DNA of 64,000 nucleotides from Garcia nutans (taxonomy: Eukaryota > Streptophyta > Magnoliopsida > Malpighiales > Euphorbiaceae), in contig CANTUV010000039.1 in the NCBI GenBank assembly GCA_947685225.1, forward strand, positions 35,704,001 through 35,768,000, given 5' to 3'. Shown here in pieces: positions 1-12,600 of the stretch. Below the pieces are notes generated by a model that ran no database searches, had not been told where the DNA came from, and saw nothing but the letters and a program-made list of their open reading frames with translations. The position numbers were made by a program, and so were the translations under genes. Position 1 is the stretch's first letter. The number at the start of each line of letters is the position of its first letter.

Positions 1-30
1 AATAATTAGGAGTGAACCATAAATTTCTTC

Positions 31-38
31 TATAAATA
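31..38 (+). promoter_or_regulatory. Probable TATA box of the Tat/Ogre LTR
   Basis: TATAAATA in an otherwise A-rich stretch near the left edge. The continuation through the LTR to a primer site at 61715 (after removing the copia insertion) puts it on the correct strand for the element promoter. Confidence 0.4.
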
Positions 39-1201
39 AGACCAAAAACAACACAAAAAGGAAGAAGAAATCGGAGGAGGATGGATCAAAAAATGGGATC
101 CAAAATTGAGTAGGAAAGGCAGTAAATCAATCCAATTTTTTGAGAGAGCAGAAAAAAAAAATTCAGGCAATTCAAAGGCAGCAAAGTTTGCCTTTGTTTT
201 TGTTCATCCAAGAAGAAATTTTTAGTGGAACCAACAAACGGAGGTATGCATCAATTGTTTAAATTCTATTCTTTATAGTAGCTAAATCATCCCTTTGTTT
301 CTTTTAATTCAAAAACCCTAGAACCTCAATTCACTTTTTCTAAAGTTTGAAAACCTTAATTCGTTGCTTTGTTTTCCAAAAGTTTAAAGTTATTAGTTTT
401 GTTTCTTCAAAACCCCAGGACCAAAAATTAGTTTTCCAAATTTTCAGAACCCTAATTTGAGTTCTGTTTCTTTCCAAAAGCCTTAAAAACTTCTTTTTTG
501 TTTCTATAAACTTTAAATCATTTTCATAAAACTTCATAAAGTTATCAATTGTTTTTTCCAAATTCTAAAAATAAAATACATTCTCCGAAACCCTAAATCA
601 AAAATCCTAAAACCCTAATTCAACTCCAAAATCCAAAACATTGAACCCTAACTCCCTTAAAACCTAAACCTTAAAGTTTTCTAAACCCTAATTCTTTAAA
701 ACTTTAAAACCCTATAAACATATTCAAACACAGTAAGCTTGAAATCATAATTCAATGAATAACCGTAAACCATAAATCTAAGTATTTGAAAGTGTCTAAA
801 TCCTAGTTTCATGATTTCACCATTCAACCACTAATTTGGTTAATCAAAGAACTTTATCAACCTTTTAAAACATAAAACCTTAATCTATTTAATTCCTTTA
901 AAAACTCACAGTAGCCTAATTCCATAAATTCCAAAACCCTAAACACATGAAATAAAGAACCCTAAATGAAAACAGTATTCATAATTTTGAATTTTTATTT
1001 GCCTTATTCAATTTTATATTTGATTATTCTTTGATTTATTTTATATGCTTCAATTTATTTAAGTTCAATTCTTGGTTTATTTAATTTATCATGGATAGAT
1101 GTTTACTTTCTATTGATGTTTAATACCTTTGATGAATGATTTATTTATGATGAATGGTTATTTACTTTTATCAATTTATTTAGATTTCCAAATGTTGTAA
1201 G

Positions 1202-1369
1202 AGGTATGTTTCCACTTGGTGGGTACCTCATTAGTTAAATATCATGTAATTTAAATTGCTTTTCTATTTTAGAACCAATGTAAAGGATATGTTTCTACCT
1301 TTCGGTGAGTGTCCTATTTAGGCATGGGATGTAAGGACATGTTCCCATCCTCGGATGAGTGTCCATTTA
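1202..1369 (+). repeat. Three diverged copies of a ~35-bp motif in the LTR
   Basis: Copies at about 1202-1231, 1282-1319 and 1332-1369 share the pattern A-GG-ATGTT-C-(A/T)CC followed by GGTGAGTGTCC or a similar string. They are imperfect and irregularly spaced. No function is known to me. Confidence 0.5.
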
Positions 1370-1590
1370 TTTGTTTTGTTTGGACATTGTTTTGATTTTC
1401 AATATATCGATGCTTTATTTTAATTATTGTGTGTAATATGGATAATGTTGTTATATTTAAGAATTTTATAATATTAAAACCTGTAAAGGAGGCTGGTTCC
1501 AATGAACCGGGCGTTGTGGGGGTGCTGGGCCATTTCTCACCTTCCCCACACGTACCCAACTTTCTGAACCCATTAGGGGGTTGGGGATTC

Positions 1591-1595
1591 CTTAG
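1591..1595. other. TSD of the Sirevirus-like copia, left copy (CTTAG)
   Basis: CTTAG immediately before the LTR start TGTTGTCCC; the same five bases follow the other LTR at 61550-61554. The pair shows that the two distant LTRs belong to one insertion. Confidence 0.9.
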
Positions 1596-2995
1596 TGTTG
1601 TCCCAAGATAGCAACCAAGAGGGGGGGGGGTGAATTGGTTTCCTCTAGAAATGATGGCAAATTAAAAACTCAACAAACAAGAAATGCGGAATAGAGAAAT
1701 GGTTGAGCAGTGAATAAAAGAAAGAACGCACAAGATTTATAGTGGTTCAGATTTTCTTCAATCCTACATCCACTTCCTTAACAACTTGTTAAGGTATCAC
1801 TAATCTTTGAAGTTTTACAAGCTCACTTCCAACTTTGGTGTTTTTACAAGTTCACACCTAACTTGACAAGTGTTTTACTAAGGCTAACACTCAAACCACT
1901 TACAAGAGTTTTACTAGGCTTACTCTCACAACCTTTACAAGAGTTTTACCTGGCTCACTCTCACAACCTAAGTGTTTTCCAAGCTCACACTCAAACTTTT
2001 ACAATGGTGTTTTCAATGCTTACACCTAACATTCATTACAATTCAAATGTAAGTTTAAGTAAAAGAAAAAATGTTGCTTGGCTATAAAATCTTTGATTCT
2101 CTCTTCTCTTTTTTATTTTCTTAGAGTAGCAATGTATTTATAGCCAATGTGGTCTAACTAGCCGTTATAGATAGTGAGAATAAAGTCTTGGCAGTTTAGA
2201 CCTTTTTCAGTAAACTGTTCGAAGCATTTCACGGTCCTCCTTCATACAAGGATGGTCGCTCTCATGTCTCACGCGGTCGTCCTTGGTCAAGGAACGGTCG
2301 TTGCATTTAAATTTGCTTCAACAGTTAAATTTGAGTGCTCTGCAGTAGGAATCTTGCCCATGCTGTGGTTGTCGGGACTGTTGCGCATATAATAGGTGCG
2401 GTCGCCCTTTTTAAATGCTGAAGTGAGTTTATAACGGTCATCACACGTGGCATTCTTTGACTGGGCAAAATGAAAGTCTGCCTAAATATGAATTTCATGG
2501 TCGCCCTAGTTGACATCTCGCGGCTGAGTTGAGACACTCGCATCGAACTTCTGGACGCACCTTAGGACGTGAACACTACTATCAGTTTAAGCAGATTTCT
2601 TCTGAATCATTAGAGCGGTCGCTGATATCAAAGGGAGGTCACTAAAGTGATAAGCAAGACCGTATCCTTCACCGTTCTTGTCACCACAAACCTTACTGTA
2701 ATTTGGATGATTTGGGTTTCTTGTGTTGCAGTCGTCCATGAATGTAGGACGGTCGCTCTTGTGTAAGTACGGTCGCAACGGAGGTCGGGTTTCTGACCGC
2801 GAAACCTACTGTGATATGGTTTCATCATTCAATTGAATGGGGCGGTCGTCTCCATGTCTTAAGCGACCGCTAAACATGTTCTGATCAACTTTATTTTAAA
2901 CAACCTAATCCTGCAACAAGCTTCTTCAAACACATGTTAAATAAGTCATTCAATTTGAGTTGTCAAGGATCAAAATTGAGATCATTTGGCTAACA
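1596..2995 (-). repeat. 3' LTR of the Sirevirus-like copia
   Basis: 1400 bp, TGTTGTCCC to GGCTAACA, matching 60137-61549. The part at 2229-2870 holds about a dozen CGGTCGC/GCGACCG-type motifs, the same kind of motif found before the env-like gene (5776-5980). A run of ten or more G lies at about 1621-1630, longer in the other LTR. Short open frames here are not genes. Confidence 0.92.
2135..2142 (-). promoter_or_regulatory. TATA box in the Sirevirus-like LTR
   Basis: TATAAATA on the - strand, downstream (in element direction) of the CGGTCGC motif cluster; also present in the 5' LTR at 60689-60696, where it would drive the element. Confidence 0.6.
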
Positions 2996-3012
2996 ATCTC
3001 CCCCATTTGACT
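2996..3012 (-). other. Polypurine tract of the Sirevirus-like copia
   Basis: On the - strand a purine run (CAAATGGGGGAGAT) abuts the LTR end TGTTAGCC. This is the expected plus-strand primer position and fixes the element orientation. Confidence 0.85.
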
Positions 3013-3437
3013 TTGACAATCAAATGGAATGAAGATATAAATTAACAAGGATATAACTTAGATTGGCTCACATGTGTTGAATGTTAATAAATTTGTTATA
3101 ATGCTCGCCCTAAACATATGCATGACTCATGTTTTAAGTTGGAGTATAACTTGGTGCATTGGTAAACAATCATTCCTATTTTAATAACATTTATTTCATT
3201 CATTTGGCTATCTTACATTATTAAACAATCATTATCATTATTTGGCTATCTTTCTCCCCCATTGTCATAGGCAAAATGCATAGAAGAAAAAAAAATATAA
3301 AAAGATAATGAACAACTTGGTGTATAACAAACAATATGTTTAATGATAGAGGGCAGTACAAGGATAATGTAAGATAGGAAAAAGAAAACAAGATAAAACA
3401 AAACAACATAACATAACCAAAAACAGGAAAAAATAAA
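3013..3437 (-). other. Non-coding region between env-like gene and polypurine tract
   Basis: AT-rich, without coding signal. A second polypurine-like run (minus-strand AATGGGGGAGAAAG, at 3251-3264) lies about 250 bp before the true one. Extra polypurine-like runs near the 3' LTR have been described for Sireviruses. Confidence 0.55.
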
Positions 3438-5531
3438 CTAATCAGAATCTTCATCCTCATCTATCTCTTCTTCTTCTAAAGGAGCTTTTCCCTTATCAAG
3501 AGCAGGGGTGAAGGCATGTACAAAGGAAGGGGGGCAACTGCCCCCCTTCTATTTTCAAAAAAAAAAAATACATACATATATATATAGTAAAAATTTAAAA
3601 TTTTTTATTTGCTCCCCTTCAAAATTTAAATTATTTTCTGTCACTTTTTTAGATTAAGTAAAAAAAATCCAAGTAAATTATTTTTTTACCAAATAAATAT
3701 ATTTTTCTAAAAAAATTGAAAAAAATATATACTCTTCATGGAGAAAAAAAAAGAGACAAATTTCTTCAACTAAATTAACTTAAACTCATCCAATAAATCA
3801 AGATATTAGGAAGAAATTGAAAGAGAATAAAAAAATAAAGAAATTGAAAAATAACATAAGGTTTGAATCTTCAATTTTTTTTAAAAAAAATTCTTTTAAT
3901 TTTCTTCTTTTTGATTTTGATTTTTGATTTTATTATTTCTACTTTAAATATTATGTTATAATTTTTTTATTCAACTTTTTTCTTAAAAGATTATCTTCGT
4001 GAAATAATATTATTTTCTCTTTATTTTTTCATGTATCAAATAAATTTGTAAGTGTATGTATATATATATATATATATTTTATTAATTTAGTGAGCATTAA
4101 GACAACAATATGAAAAAAAAATTAAAGATGAAGTTAAAATTATAAGTAAAATTTTGCCCCCCTTCTATTAAAAATCTAACTTTGCCCCTGATCAAGAGGA
4201 ACATTAGAGGTAGAGCTAGTGCTGATAGACTCTTCTTCTTCAGGGAGACTTTGTGTATGATCACTTATATCCCAATCCTCAAGATTTCATTGAGGCAAGT
4301 CCAGTTTGCCTTGCATGTCATAGAGATCATGATGCATGTGAGATATAAGGTCAATTTTCTTGTTCAAGTGATGGAATCTTTTGGAGACACTTTTCTTGAA
4401 TCAAGAGAGTTTCCTGGAGAGAGAGTTGATAGCTTTGAGAATCAGTTTTGTAAGAGATGAAGTAGTTTCCTGGGTAGGTTTAGATAAAGTAGTTTTTGGA
4501 GGTAGTTCAACAGGAACTTCCAAAGAGTCTCCTTCTTCCTCAATTGTGTATCTTGGTCTTTTCTTTTGTCTATCCACAATACCTCATTTGCCAAAGTAAT
4601 ACACATATGTACCCTCAATCTTTCTTACACAGCCAGCATATTCTAGATAGTCAATGGTGATGGCACTAGAGGCAAGATTGAAAGGGTTTCTCAAGGTAGC
4701 TAAGTTGAGATCATTTAGTAAGTTCATGTGCCTAGCTATTTGAGTTATTTGTGAGGACAAGAAGAAAGTTCCAGTTCTTGTAACAGCATGATGATATAGA
4801 GTGTCAATCAAGAACTTGGTTGTGTTCATTTGGATGTTGTGGGTGAAAGCATATAAGAAGATGAGGTCTCTTTTTGTTACCTTTTCATTCCCATCAGCCC
4901 TTTGATGAATGGTGTAGGTGATGATCCTATGAAGCATCCAATGGGTGAGGGATTTGATGTGTCTAGCTTTTGACTCATTTTCAAATGAGGTTTCCACAGA
5001 AATTTCTTGCCAAAAGGTAGAGAGTGTTTGGTTGGAGAAGGTTAAATCATTGTAGGAGGTTATTCCATCAACAGGAAAGTCCCAGATTTTGCCAAAGTCT
5101 TCTAATGTTAAGGCTTGGTATTGATCAAATAACTTAAATCTAACCCCATACCACCCCAGTGCAGAATTTGTACTCTTTTCAATCTGAAAAGACATGAGAA
5201 ATTCCTTACTTAAACTAGAATAGCCTACCTCTTCAGGAAATACGAATTTCCTCCAGCCAAGAACTTCAAGTAAACTTTCAATCTCATCTTTAATGTTGAG
5301 GGTAGAGAGCATCCCACCAAAAGGAGATTTGGTTCCCTCAACTTTCTTTCTCTTCAGCATGGCATATCTCACATCTTCCTCAGGGATTTGGTGGTGAGGT
5401 TTATGAATTTTCTCACCTCTTCTAGACTGTGGAGGAGATGGAGGATCAACAATTGGTTCTCTTATGATGATTCCTGATGGTTTCTTTCCTTTCCCTTTCC
5501 CTTTGGAGGTTATTTTCTTTTTTGGAGCCAT
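3438..5531 (-). pseudogene. env-like gene of the Sirevirus-like copia, broken
   Basis: A gene after pol, as in env-containing Sireviruses; its function is not established. The likely start is Met at 5531 (MAPKKK, followed by a Lys/Gly-rich basic stretch); a frame open to 5651 adds about 40 unlikely residues. The first 315 residues (to 4584) form one domain with landmarks LGWRKFVFP, LTLEDFGKIWDF and RDLIFLYAF, which line up with the Athila env-like protein at 48069-49238. Reading stops at TGA 4584-4586, but the frame continues, interrupted by TGA 4401-4403 and 4287-4289, to an acidic tail (EEEEIDEDEDSD) ending at TAG 3438-3440. A hAT-type element is inserted in the tail; removing it and one TSD keeps the frame. 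No clear signal peptide or membrane segment is seen, so 'env-like' describes position only. Confidence 0.72.
3503..4190. mobile_element. Non-autonomous hAT-type DNA element (MITE-like)
   Basis: 688 bp, very AT-rich, no coding capacity. Both ends begin CAGGGG and have a nearby GAAGGGGGGCAA block, so the termini are imperfect inverted repeats. A perfect 8-bp duplication ATCAAGAG flanks it (3495-3502 and 4191-4198), the TSD size of hAT elements. The left end also carries a palindrome, GGGGGGCAACTGCCCCCC. It interrupts the env-like gene, so it arrived after the copia element. Confidence 0.85.
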
Positions 5532-6080
5532 TAGAGTTGCAGAACAGGAAGAAAACTGGAAAACAGAGAGTGTTTTGAGAAGGAGATGATCTTGAGAGGA
5601 ATTTAGAGATTTGGAGGGAAGTTTGAATGTTATAAGAAGTAAAATATCCAAGAAACTAATGTATAATGGTCTTAAATAAAAGAAATTGAGAAAATAGCCG
5701 TTTATGACTATTGAGAGTTAAGAAACGTGACCTGTCATACAGCCAACAGTTACAAAATTTTGAGCAGAGTGTACAGAGTGCGGTCGCCTATTTGTATAGG
5801 TGCGATAGCGAAATGTACTATAGTGACCATTAACAAAATTAGTGTGCTCGCGGGTGCAGAGAAAGTCTGCAACGGTTGAAACTGTTCAAATTATTGCAAC
5901 CGCGCACAAGGTTTCTCGACCGCGCACAGAGGTATTAATTTAGATGAATCTGGCTGGTAAGATAGCGATCGCTAAAGGCATTGGAGCGAACGTGAGTGAC
6001 TCAGAAATGAAAGAGTCAAAAAAGAATGAAGGATTTTTATAATTTTAAGCAAAAATTTTAAGAAATTGATATCCAAATTT
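5532..6080 (-). promoter_or_regulatory. Spacer between pol and env-like gene with LTR-like motifs
   Basis: Non-coding. Positions 5776-5980 hold GCGGTCGC, CGACCGCGCAC, CAACCGCGCAC and TAGCGATCGCTAAA, the same motif style as the LTR cluster at 2229-2870. Downstream toward the gene come a TATTTAAG box (about 5671-5678) and a CT-rich leader (about 5535-5650). The order motif cluster, TATA-like box, CT-rich leader, ATG suggests a separate promoter for the env-like gene. This is inference; no transcript data can be seen. Confidence 0.5.
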
Positions 6081-8245
6081 TTATTTATTTAGAGTAATTC
6101 CATCAATCATACCTAAATTAAGTTTAATAAAGTTGAGCCTATCTTCGTTCAAAGGTTTTGTAAAGATATCGGCAAGTTGATTATGTGTATCTATAAACTC
6201 TAGGACTATATTCTGATTTTGTACATTTTCTCTCAAAAAATGATGTCTAATATCTATATGTTTGGATCTAGAGTGTTGGATAGGATTTTTAGACAAATTG
6301 ATAGCACTAGTATTGTCACATTTAATGGAGATGTTAAATACTTTGCCATAGTCAAGTAATTGTTGTTTCATCCATAATACTTGTGTGCAATAAAAACATG
6401 TTGCAACATATTCGGCTTCCATTATGGATAAAGCAACCGATGCTTATTTCTTACTATGCCAATAAGCTAGACAATTACCAAGAAAGTGACATGCTCCTGT
6501 TGTGCTCTTTCTATCTAAGATACTACCAGCATAATCTGCATCTGAAAAACCTAAGATATGAAATGATGTGTTTTTAGGATACCAAAGTCCTAAATGCATT
6601 GTACCACTTAAATATTTCAAAATTCTCTTAGTAGCATTCAAGTGTGATTCTTTAGGACAAGTTTGAAATCTAGCACAAAGACATACACCATACATTATAT
6701 CAAGTCTAGAAGCGGTTAAGTAAAGTAGTGATTCGATAATACCTCGATATTTCTTTTCATCTACTGCTTTACCATTTTCATCTTTACCCAATTTCAAGAG
6801 TGTGCTTATAGGAGTCTTGCTAGTTTTACAGCCATCCATTACAAATTTCTTGATGAGTTCTTTTGTATATTTGGATTGGTTGATGAAGATCCCATCTTCA
6901 CATTGCTTGATTTGCAGTTCAAGGAAGAACTTGAGTTCACCCATCATGCTCATTTCAAATTCCCTAGTCATACAACAAGCAATGTCTTTGCACAAGGTTT
7001 CATTAGAAGCTCCAAATATTATTTCATCCACATAAATTTGTACAATTAAAATGTTATGTTTGTCCTTTTTAACAAAGAGAGTTGTATCTACTTTTCCTTA
7101 TGAAAAACCATTTCCAAGCAAATATGCACTTAGTTTATCATACCAAGCTCTTGGTGCTTGTTTCAATCCATATAAAGCTTTGGTAAGTTTGAAAACATGT
7201 TTAGGAAATTTGTAGTTTTCAAAACCAGGAGGTTGTTCTACATAAACTTCTTCGCTTATAAGTCCATTTAGAAATTCACTTCTAACATCCATTTGAAAGA
7301 GTTTAAAGTTCATGTGACATGCAAAAGCAAGTAATATTCTAATAGCTTCTAATCTGGCTACAGGGGCAAATGTTTCATCATAGTCAATACCTTCTTCTTG
7401 ATTATAGCCTTTGGCTACCAACCTTGCTTTGTTCCTAACAATGTGACCATTTTCATCAAGCTTATTCCTATATACCCATTTGCATCCTATGATAGAGTGA
7501 TCTGTAGGTCTAGGAGTGAGTTGCCAAACATTATTTCTTTCAAATTGATTAAGTTCATCTTGCATTGCAACTTTCATCGTTTAGAGCCTCCTCAATGGTC
7601 TTTGGCTCAATTTGAGAAACAAAAGCAAAATTAACATCTATATGATTAATTTTAAATCTAGTAATTACTCCCTTAGATGTTTCACGAATGATGAGTTCCT
7701 TAGGATGATCTTTCTTGTATTGCCAATCCTTAGGTAGATCTTGAGTCTTTTCTTCAAGTTCATACTGATTGATCTTTGGAGCATCAATATTTTCATGAGG
7801 TTCAAGAGTACCTGCAGGGTCATTGAAAGTACTACCTTTCTTTTGATCAAGTTTAGATGATTCATCAAATACAACATGCATTGTTTCTTCAACAACTAGA
7901 GTTTTCATGTTAAATGCTCTATATGCTTTGCTATATAATGAGTATCCTAGGAATATGCCTTCATCTGATTTGGATGAAAATTTTCCAAGATTTTCTTTGG
8001 TCTTCAATATAAAGCATTTGCATCCAAATACTCTAAAGTATCCAATTCTGGGAATTCTTCCATTCCATAGCTCATAAGAAGTTTTATTAGTTAAATGCCT
8101 TTTGTAAACACGATTTGCAATGTAACAAGCTGTATTAACGGCTTCTGCCCAAAAATAAGATGGTAAATCATATTCATTGAGCATTGTTCTAGCCATTTCA
8201 ATTAAGGTTCTATTTTTCCTTTCAACTACACCATTTTGTTGTGTA
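6081..8245 (-). pseudogene. pol: Copia pol, 3' part: integrase C-terminal half, RT, RNase H
   Basis: Continuation of the frame at 36747-37592 after removal of the inserted array. It begins at the integrase segment with the third catalytic residue (NGVVERKN). RT is recognisable by CKWVYRNKLDENG, ETFAPVARLEAIR, LYGLKQAPRAWY and the active-site box, which reads YVDE instead of YVDD (codon 7023-7025). RNase H has DADYAG and the end LADIFTKPL. Lesions: a frameshift near 7555-7577, TAA at about 7098, and a stop after WHSKK (about 6444) where related copies have Gln. Translation ends at 6081. The gene cannot make a working polymerase. Confidence 0.9.
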
Positions 8246-8250
8246 GTTCT
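8246..8250. other. TSD of the copia array, left copy (GTTCT)
   Basis: GTTCT precedes the LTR at 8251; the same bases follow the last LTR at 36742-36746. Integrase coding is continuous across the pair. Confidence 0.92.
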
Positions 8251-9635
8251 TGTTAGGAAATCAAGGAGATCACAGCAAACCAAAAACACGCAGCGGAAAA
8301 ATTTTGATCTTTGATTTCCCATCAGGATCCATGCTGTTCGTTTAATTCGACAAAAGTGTTCAAAGAACTAACCTGTTGATGATTCGAAATCACAGTTTGG
8401 AAGAGATGCCTCGATCGCGAAACACCCTCTATCGTGTATCCACACGAATGCTACCGTCTGGAGTGCTAGCTCTCTACAACGGCGAAGGCTGAAAAAACGT
8501 TTTCTCTAAAACGTATTAGGGTTCCTTTTTCGTTCTTTTTTTTATGTTACTTCTAAGAAGACTTAACGTCTGGAGTGAATATAATCACTCCAGAATCCAA
8601 TTCGAAATTGGATAAGATAAGTCAAATTCAGAATCCAAAACTAATAAGGATTCTGAATATAAGTCAAATTCAGAATCCAAATATAATTAGGATTCTGAAT
8701 ATATTATCTAATAATATATATATATAAACGAAAATAATAATAATAATAAATATTAATATCTAATATTATTATTATTAATATTATATCCAGCCCAAAGCGC
8801 ATTCTTGTGTGTGACCCGATAGGCCCATATTAATTGGCAGTCAATTTAATCTCTATTAAATTAACAAGTCATAATTGGCCTCTAGCAAGGCGTTACAACT
8901 ACTCAATTAATATAAGGAATATCCAATTTGCCTAATAATAGTACATGCATTAATCCCTTTGTCACACGATATCTAGCTTGAACATAAGTCATGGTCAATG
9001 TCATACTTATATTGTCCAAACTTATGATTACTCGATCTCCAAGTAGACTGATAAAAACAAATGAAATTGATCACACTATCAATTCATTTGAGCACGGCCA
9101 TGCATTTCACAGTCTCACTTATCGAGGGGCCCAAAAGATATCTCTCTCAAAGAGAGGGACAAATTCTATCTTGATTGTTCATTATCCTCTACATAATTTC
9201 TATCATATATGATCATAACCTTTATTACTATCCAGTTACGGATAATGTTTGATCATGTCAAAATATAATAGTCCTTATATTGGAAACTATGACAATCTCA
9301 AGTTAAAGAATTAATACATAACTATCATGAGATTTACTTATGACACTAACCCATGTAGTAATCTCATGATGGGTCTATCCAATACATTATTCTCTAACAA
9401 GTATCTATGAAATTGATTTGTATCACTATACACATAACCATCTGATGATTATCAAATCAATGTTCATACTGGTTAAGAATTATTTTTTTTATCTCTATAA
9501 CAATAATAAACCAGAGACAAATATCAAAATTGTGTAACATGCAAACAAACAATAATGATAATAAAACCTCATTTATTAATAATAAATGTATAAAATAAAG
9601 ATCCAAATAAATGGCCTAGGGCACATACACTAACA
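8251..9635 (-). repeat. Array LTR1 (outer subfamily; 3' end of array)
   Basis: 1385 bp, TGTTAGGAAATC to CACTAACA. Subfamily features shared with LTR5: TTTGATTTCCCATC, TCTACAACGGCGAAG and TTACTTCTAAGAAG. Contains ATA-type microsatellites around 8730-8785. The short open frame at about 8991-9212 recurs in the other LTR copies but has no recognisable product. Confidence 0.92.
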
Positions 9636-9646
9636 ATCTCCCACTT
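9636..9646 (-). other. Polypurine tract of the gag-pol unit
   Basis: Minus-strand AAGTGGGAGAT directly before the LTR1 end; the plus-strand primer position. Confidence 0.85.
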
Positions 9647-9655
9647 GCACTAGGC

Positions 9656-12600
9656 CTACAAATTTCTAAGACCCATAGATCTAGTGTGCTGATCATGCTT
9701 GACCCGTGAGAGAGGCTTTGTTAATGGATCTGCTATTTTATCATTTGTGTCAACTTTGCATATCTTGATATCTCCTCTATCGATAATGTCTCGAATGAGG
9801 TGAAAATGCCTGAGTATATGCTTAGACCTTTGATGAGATCTAGGCTCTTTTGCCTGTGCTATGGCACCATTATTGTCACAATAAATGTCCACAGGATTTG
9901 TAATGCTAGGCACCACTCTTAGCTCAGTGATGAATTTCTTCAACCAGATTGCTTCTTTAGCTGCATCTGATGCTGCTATATACTTAGCCTCTGTTGTAGA
10001 ATCAGCCACAGTGCTTTGTTTTGAACTCTTCCAACTAACAGCTCCACCATTCAATGTGAATACAAAACCTGACTGCGATCTAAAATCATCTATGTCAGTT
10101 TGGAAACTAGCATCTGTGTAACCATTTACAACTAGCTCATCTTCCAAACCTCCATAAACCAAGAATACATCTTTAGTCCTTTGAAGGTACTTAAGAATAT
10201 TCTTGACAGTTGTCCAGTGACCTTCACCGGGATCAGCTTGAAATCTACTAGTTGCGCTTAATGGATATGAGACATCTGGTCTAGTACATAACATGGCATA
10301 CATAATAGATCCTATAGCAGAAGCATAAGGAATCTTATTCATTCGATCTCGCTCATCAGATGTCATAGGACATTGACTCTTGCTGAGATGAATGCCATGA
10401 GACATAGGCAAGAATCCCTTTTTGGAATCTTGCATGTTGAACCTCTTCAACACTTTATCTATGTATGTACTTTGACTCAGGCCAATTATCCTTCTAGATC
10501 TATCTCTGTAGATCTTTATACCAAGGATATAGGCAGCCTCACCTAAGTCTTTCATTGAGAAAGAATTCCCTAACCAAGTCTTAACCTTTTGCAAGGTAGG
10601 GATATCATTCCCAATGAGTAATATGTCATCCACATATAAGACTAAAAACACTACTGCACTCCCACTAACCATCTTGTAAACACAAGGTTCATCTTCATTC
10701 TTGATGAAACCAAAGTTCCTAACTGTTTCATCAAAACAAAGATTCCAGCTTCGAGATGCTTGCTTCAATCCATAAATGGATCTTTGAAGCTTGCAAACCT
10801 TTGTAGAATTCTCAGGATTTACAAAACCCTTAGGTTGTGTCATATACACATCCTCAAGCAAGTTTCCATTAAGGAAAGCAGTTTTGACATCCATTTGCCA
10901 TATCTCATAATCATAGTATGCTGCAATGGCAATGAGAATTCTAACAGACTTAAGCATAGCAACTGGTGAAAAGGTTTCATCATAGTCTATACCATGAGTT
11001 TGCTTGAAACCTTTTGCAACAAGCCTTGCTTTATAGGTCTGCACATTCCCATCCATGTCAGTTTTCTTCTTGAAAACCCATTTGCAACCAATAGTCTTAA
11101 TACCCTCTGGAGGATCAATTAAAGACCAAACTTGGTTGTCAAACATAGATTGCATCTCAGATTTCATGGCTCCAAGCCATTTGTCTGAATCTGGACCTGA
11201 CACAGCTTCTTGATAGGCAGTAGGCTCATCTTGATCTATGAGCATTACTTCACTATCATCAGTCACAAGAAATCCATATCTCTCTGGCTGACGACGTGTC
11301 CTATCAGACATGCGAGGGATTTGTGTTACATCTTCAGACTCCACAACTATTTGTGGTTCTGAAATAGGCTCTATAGATGGCTCAATGATTTCTTGTGGTA
11401 CTTGAGTTTCCTCAAGTTCTACTATACTCCCACTAGTTCTCTTAGAAAGAAATTCCTTTTTCCAAAAAGATCCCATTTCGAGCAACAAACACTTTGTTCT
11501 CTGAAGGAGTATAGAAATAGTATCCTTTAGTTTCCTTAGGATACCCCACAAAAATTACATTTGATAGACTTTGGAGCTAACTTATCTGAAACTGGTCTTT
11601 TCACATAAGCTTCACAACCCCAAATCTTAAGAAAAGACAAACTAGGTGTCTTACCTGTCCATATCTCATATGGTGTCTTTTCAACCGCCTTAGATGGCAC
11701 ACGGTTCAGAATGAATGCAGCTGTCTCTAAGGCATAACCCCAAAAAGATAAAGGAAGATCCGCTTGACTCATCATTGATCGAACCATATCTAATAGAGTT
11801 CGATTTCTCCTTTCAGAAACTCCATTCCACTGTGGAGTTCCTGGAGGAGTCAGTTGTGAAACAATTCCACAATCCCTTAGATGATCATCAAACTCTTGGC
11901 TCAAATATTCACCACCTCGATCTGATCGAAGTAGTTTAATTGTTTTACCAAGTTGATTTTGTACTTCATTTTGAAAAGTTCTAAACATTTCAAAAGACTC
12001 ATGCTTATGTTTCATTAGGTAGACATAGCCATACCTACTGAAATCATCAGTAAAAGTAATGAAGTATCGAAATCCTCCTCCGGCACTAATGCTAAAAGGA
12101 CCACATACATCTGTATGTATCAAGCCTAATAAATCATTAGCCCTTTCACTATGCCCAGTAAAAGGATCCTTTGTCATCTTACCAAGCAAACAAGACTCAC
12201 ATGTTTCAAATGATTCAAAATCAAATGAAACTAATAATCCATCTTGATGGAGCTTAGAAATGCGTTTCTCATTTATATGGCTAAGGCGACAATGCCATGA
12301 ATAAGTAGGGTTTAACTCATTTGGCTTAGTTCTCTTAGAAGTTATGTTATAGATATCATTACCATTAGAATCATCAAGATTAAGGATATAAAGGCCATTA
12401 TAAGAATTTACAATACCATAAAGCAAATCATTTTTATCAAAAAATAGAACATTTCTTATTCTTAATAAAAAAATGAATAACCTTCATCATCCAAAACAGA
12501 TACTGAAATAAGATTCCTACTCATAGTAGGAACATAAAAGCAATTGTTCAAAATTAACAAAAACCCATTGGGCATAACAAGTTCATAAGTTCCTACAGCT

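Larger units (their letters stand above)
1..1595 (+). repeat. 5' LTR of the Tat/Ogre-type element, left part
   Basis: AT-rich non-coding DNA. Positions 300-960 are full of imperfect AAACCCTAA-like motifs (not a telomere array: spacing and sequence vary). It ends in a GC-richer stretch (1487-1590) whose continuation is found at 61555. The LTR start is upstream of the window. Short open frames here have no coding character. Confidence 0.65.

Noticed and set aside
300..960. Interstitial telomere array
   Set aside because: CCCTAA words are not in tandem and vary in length; they belong to the LTR.
8991..9212. 73-residue frame recurring in the array LTRs (8991, 15844, 19317, 22816)
   Set aside because: Conserved only because the LTRs are copies; differences include frame changes, and no domain is recognisable.
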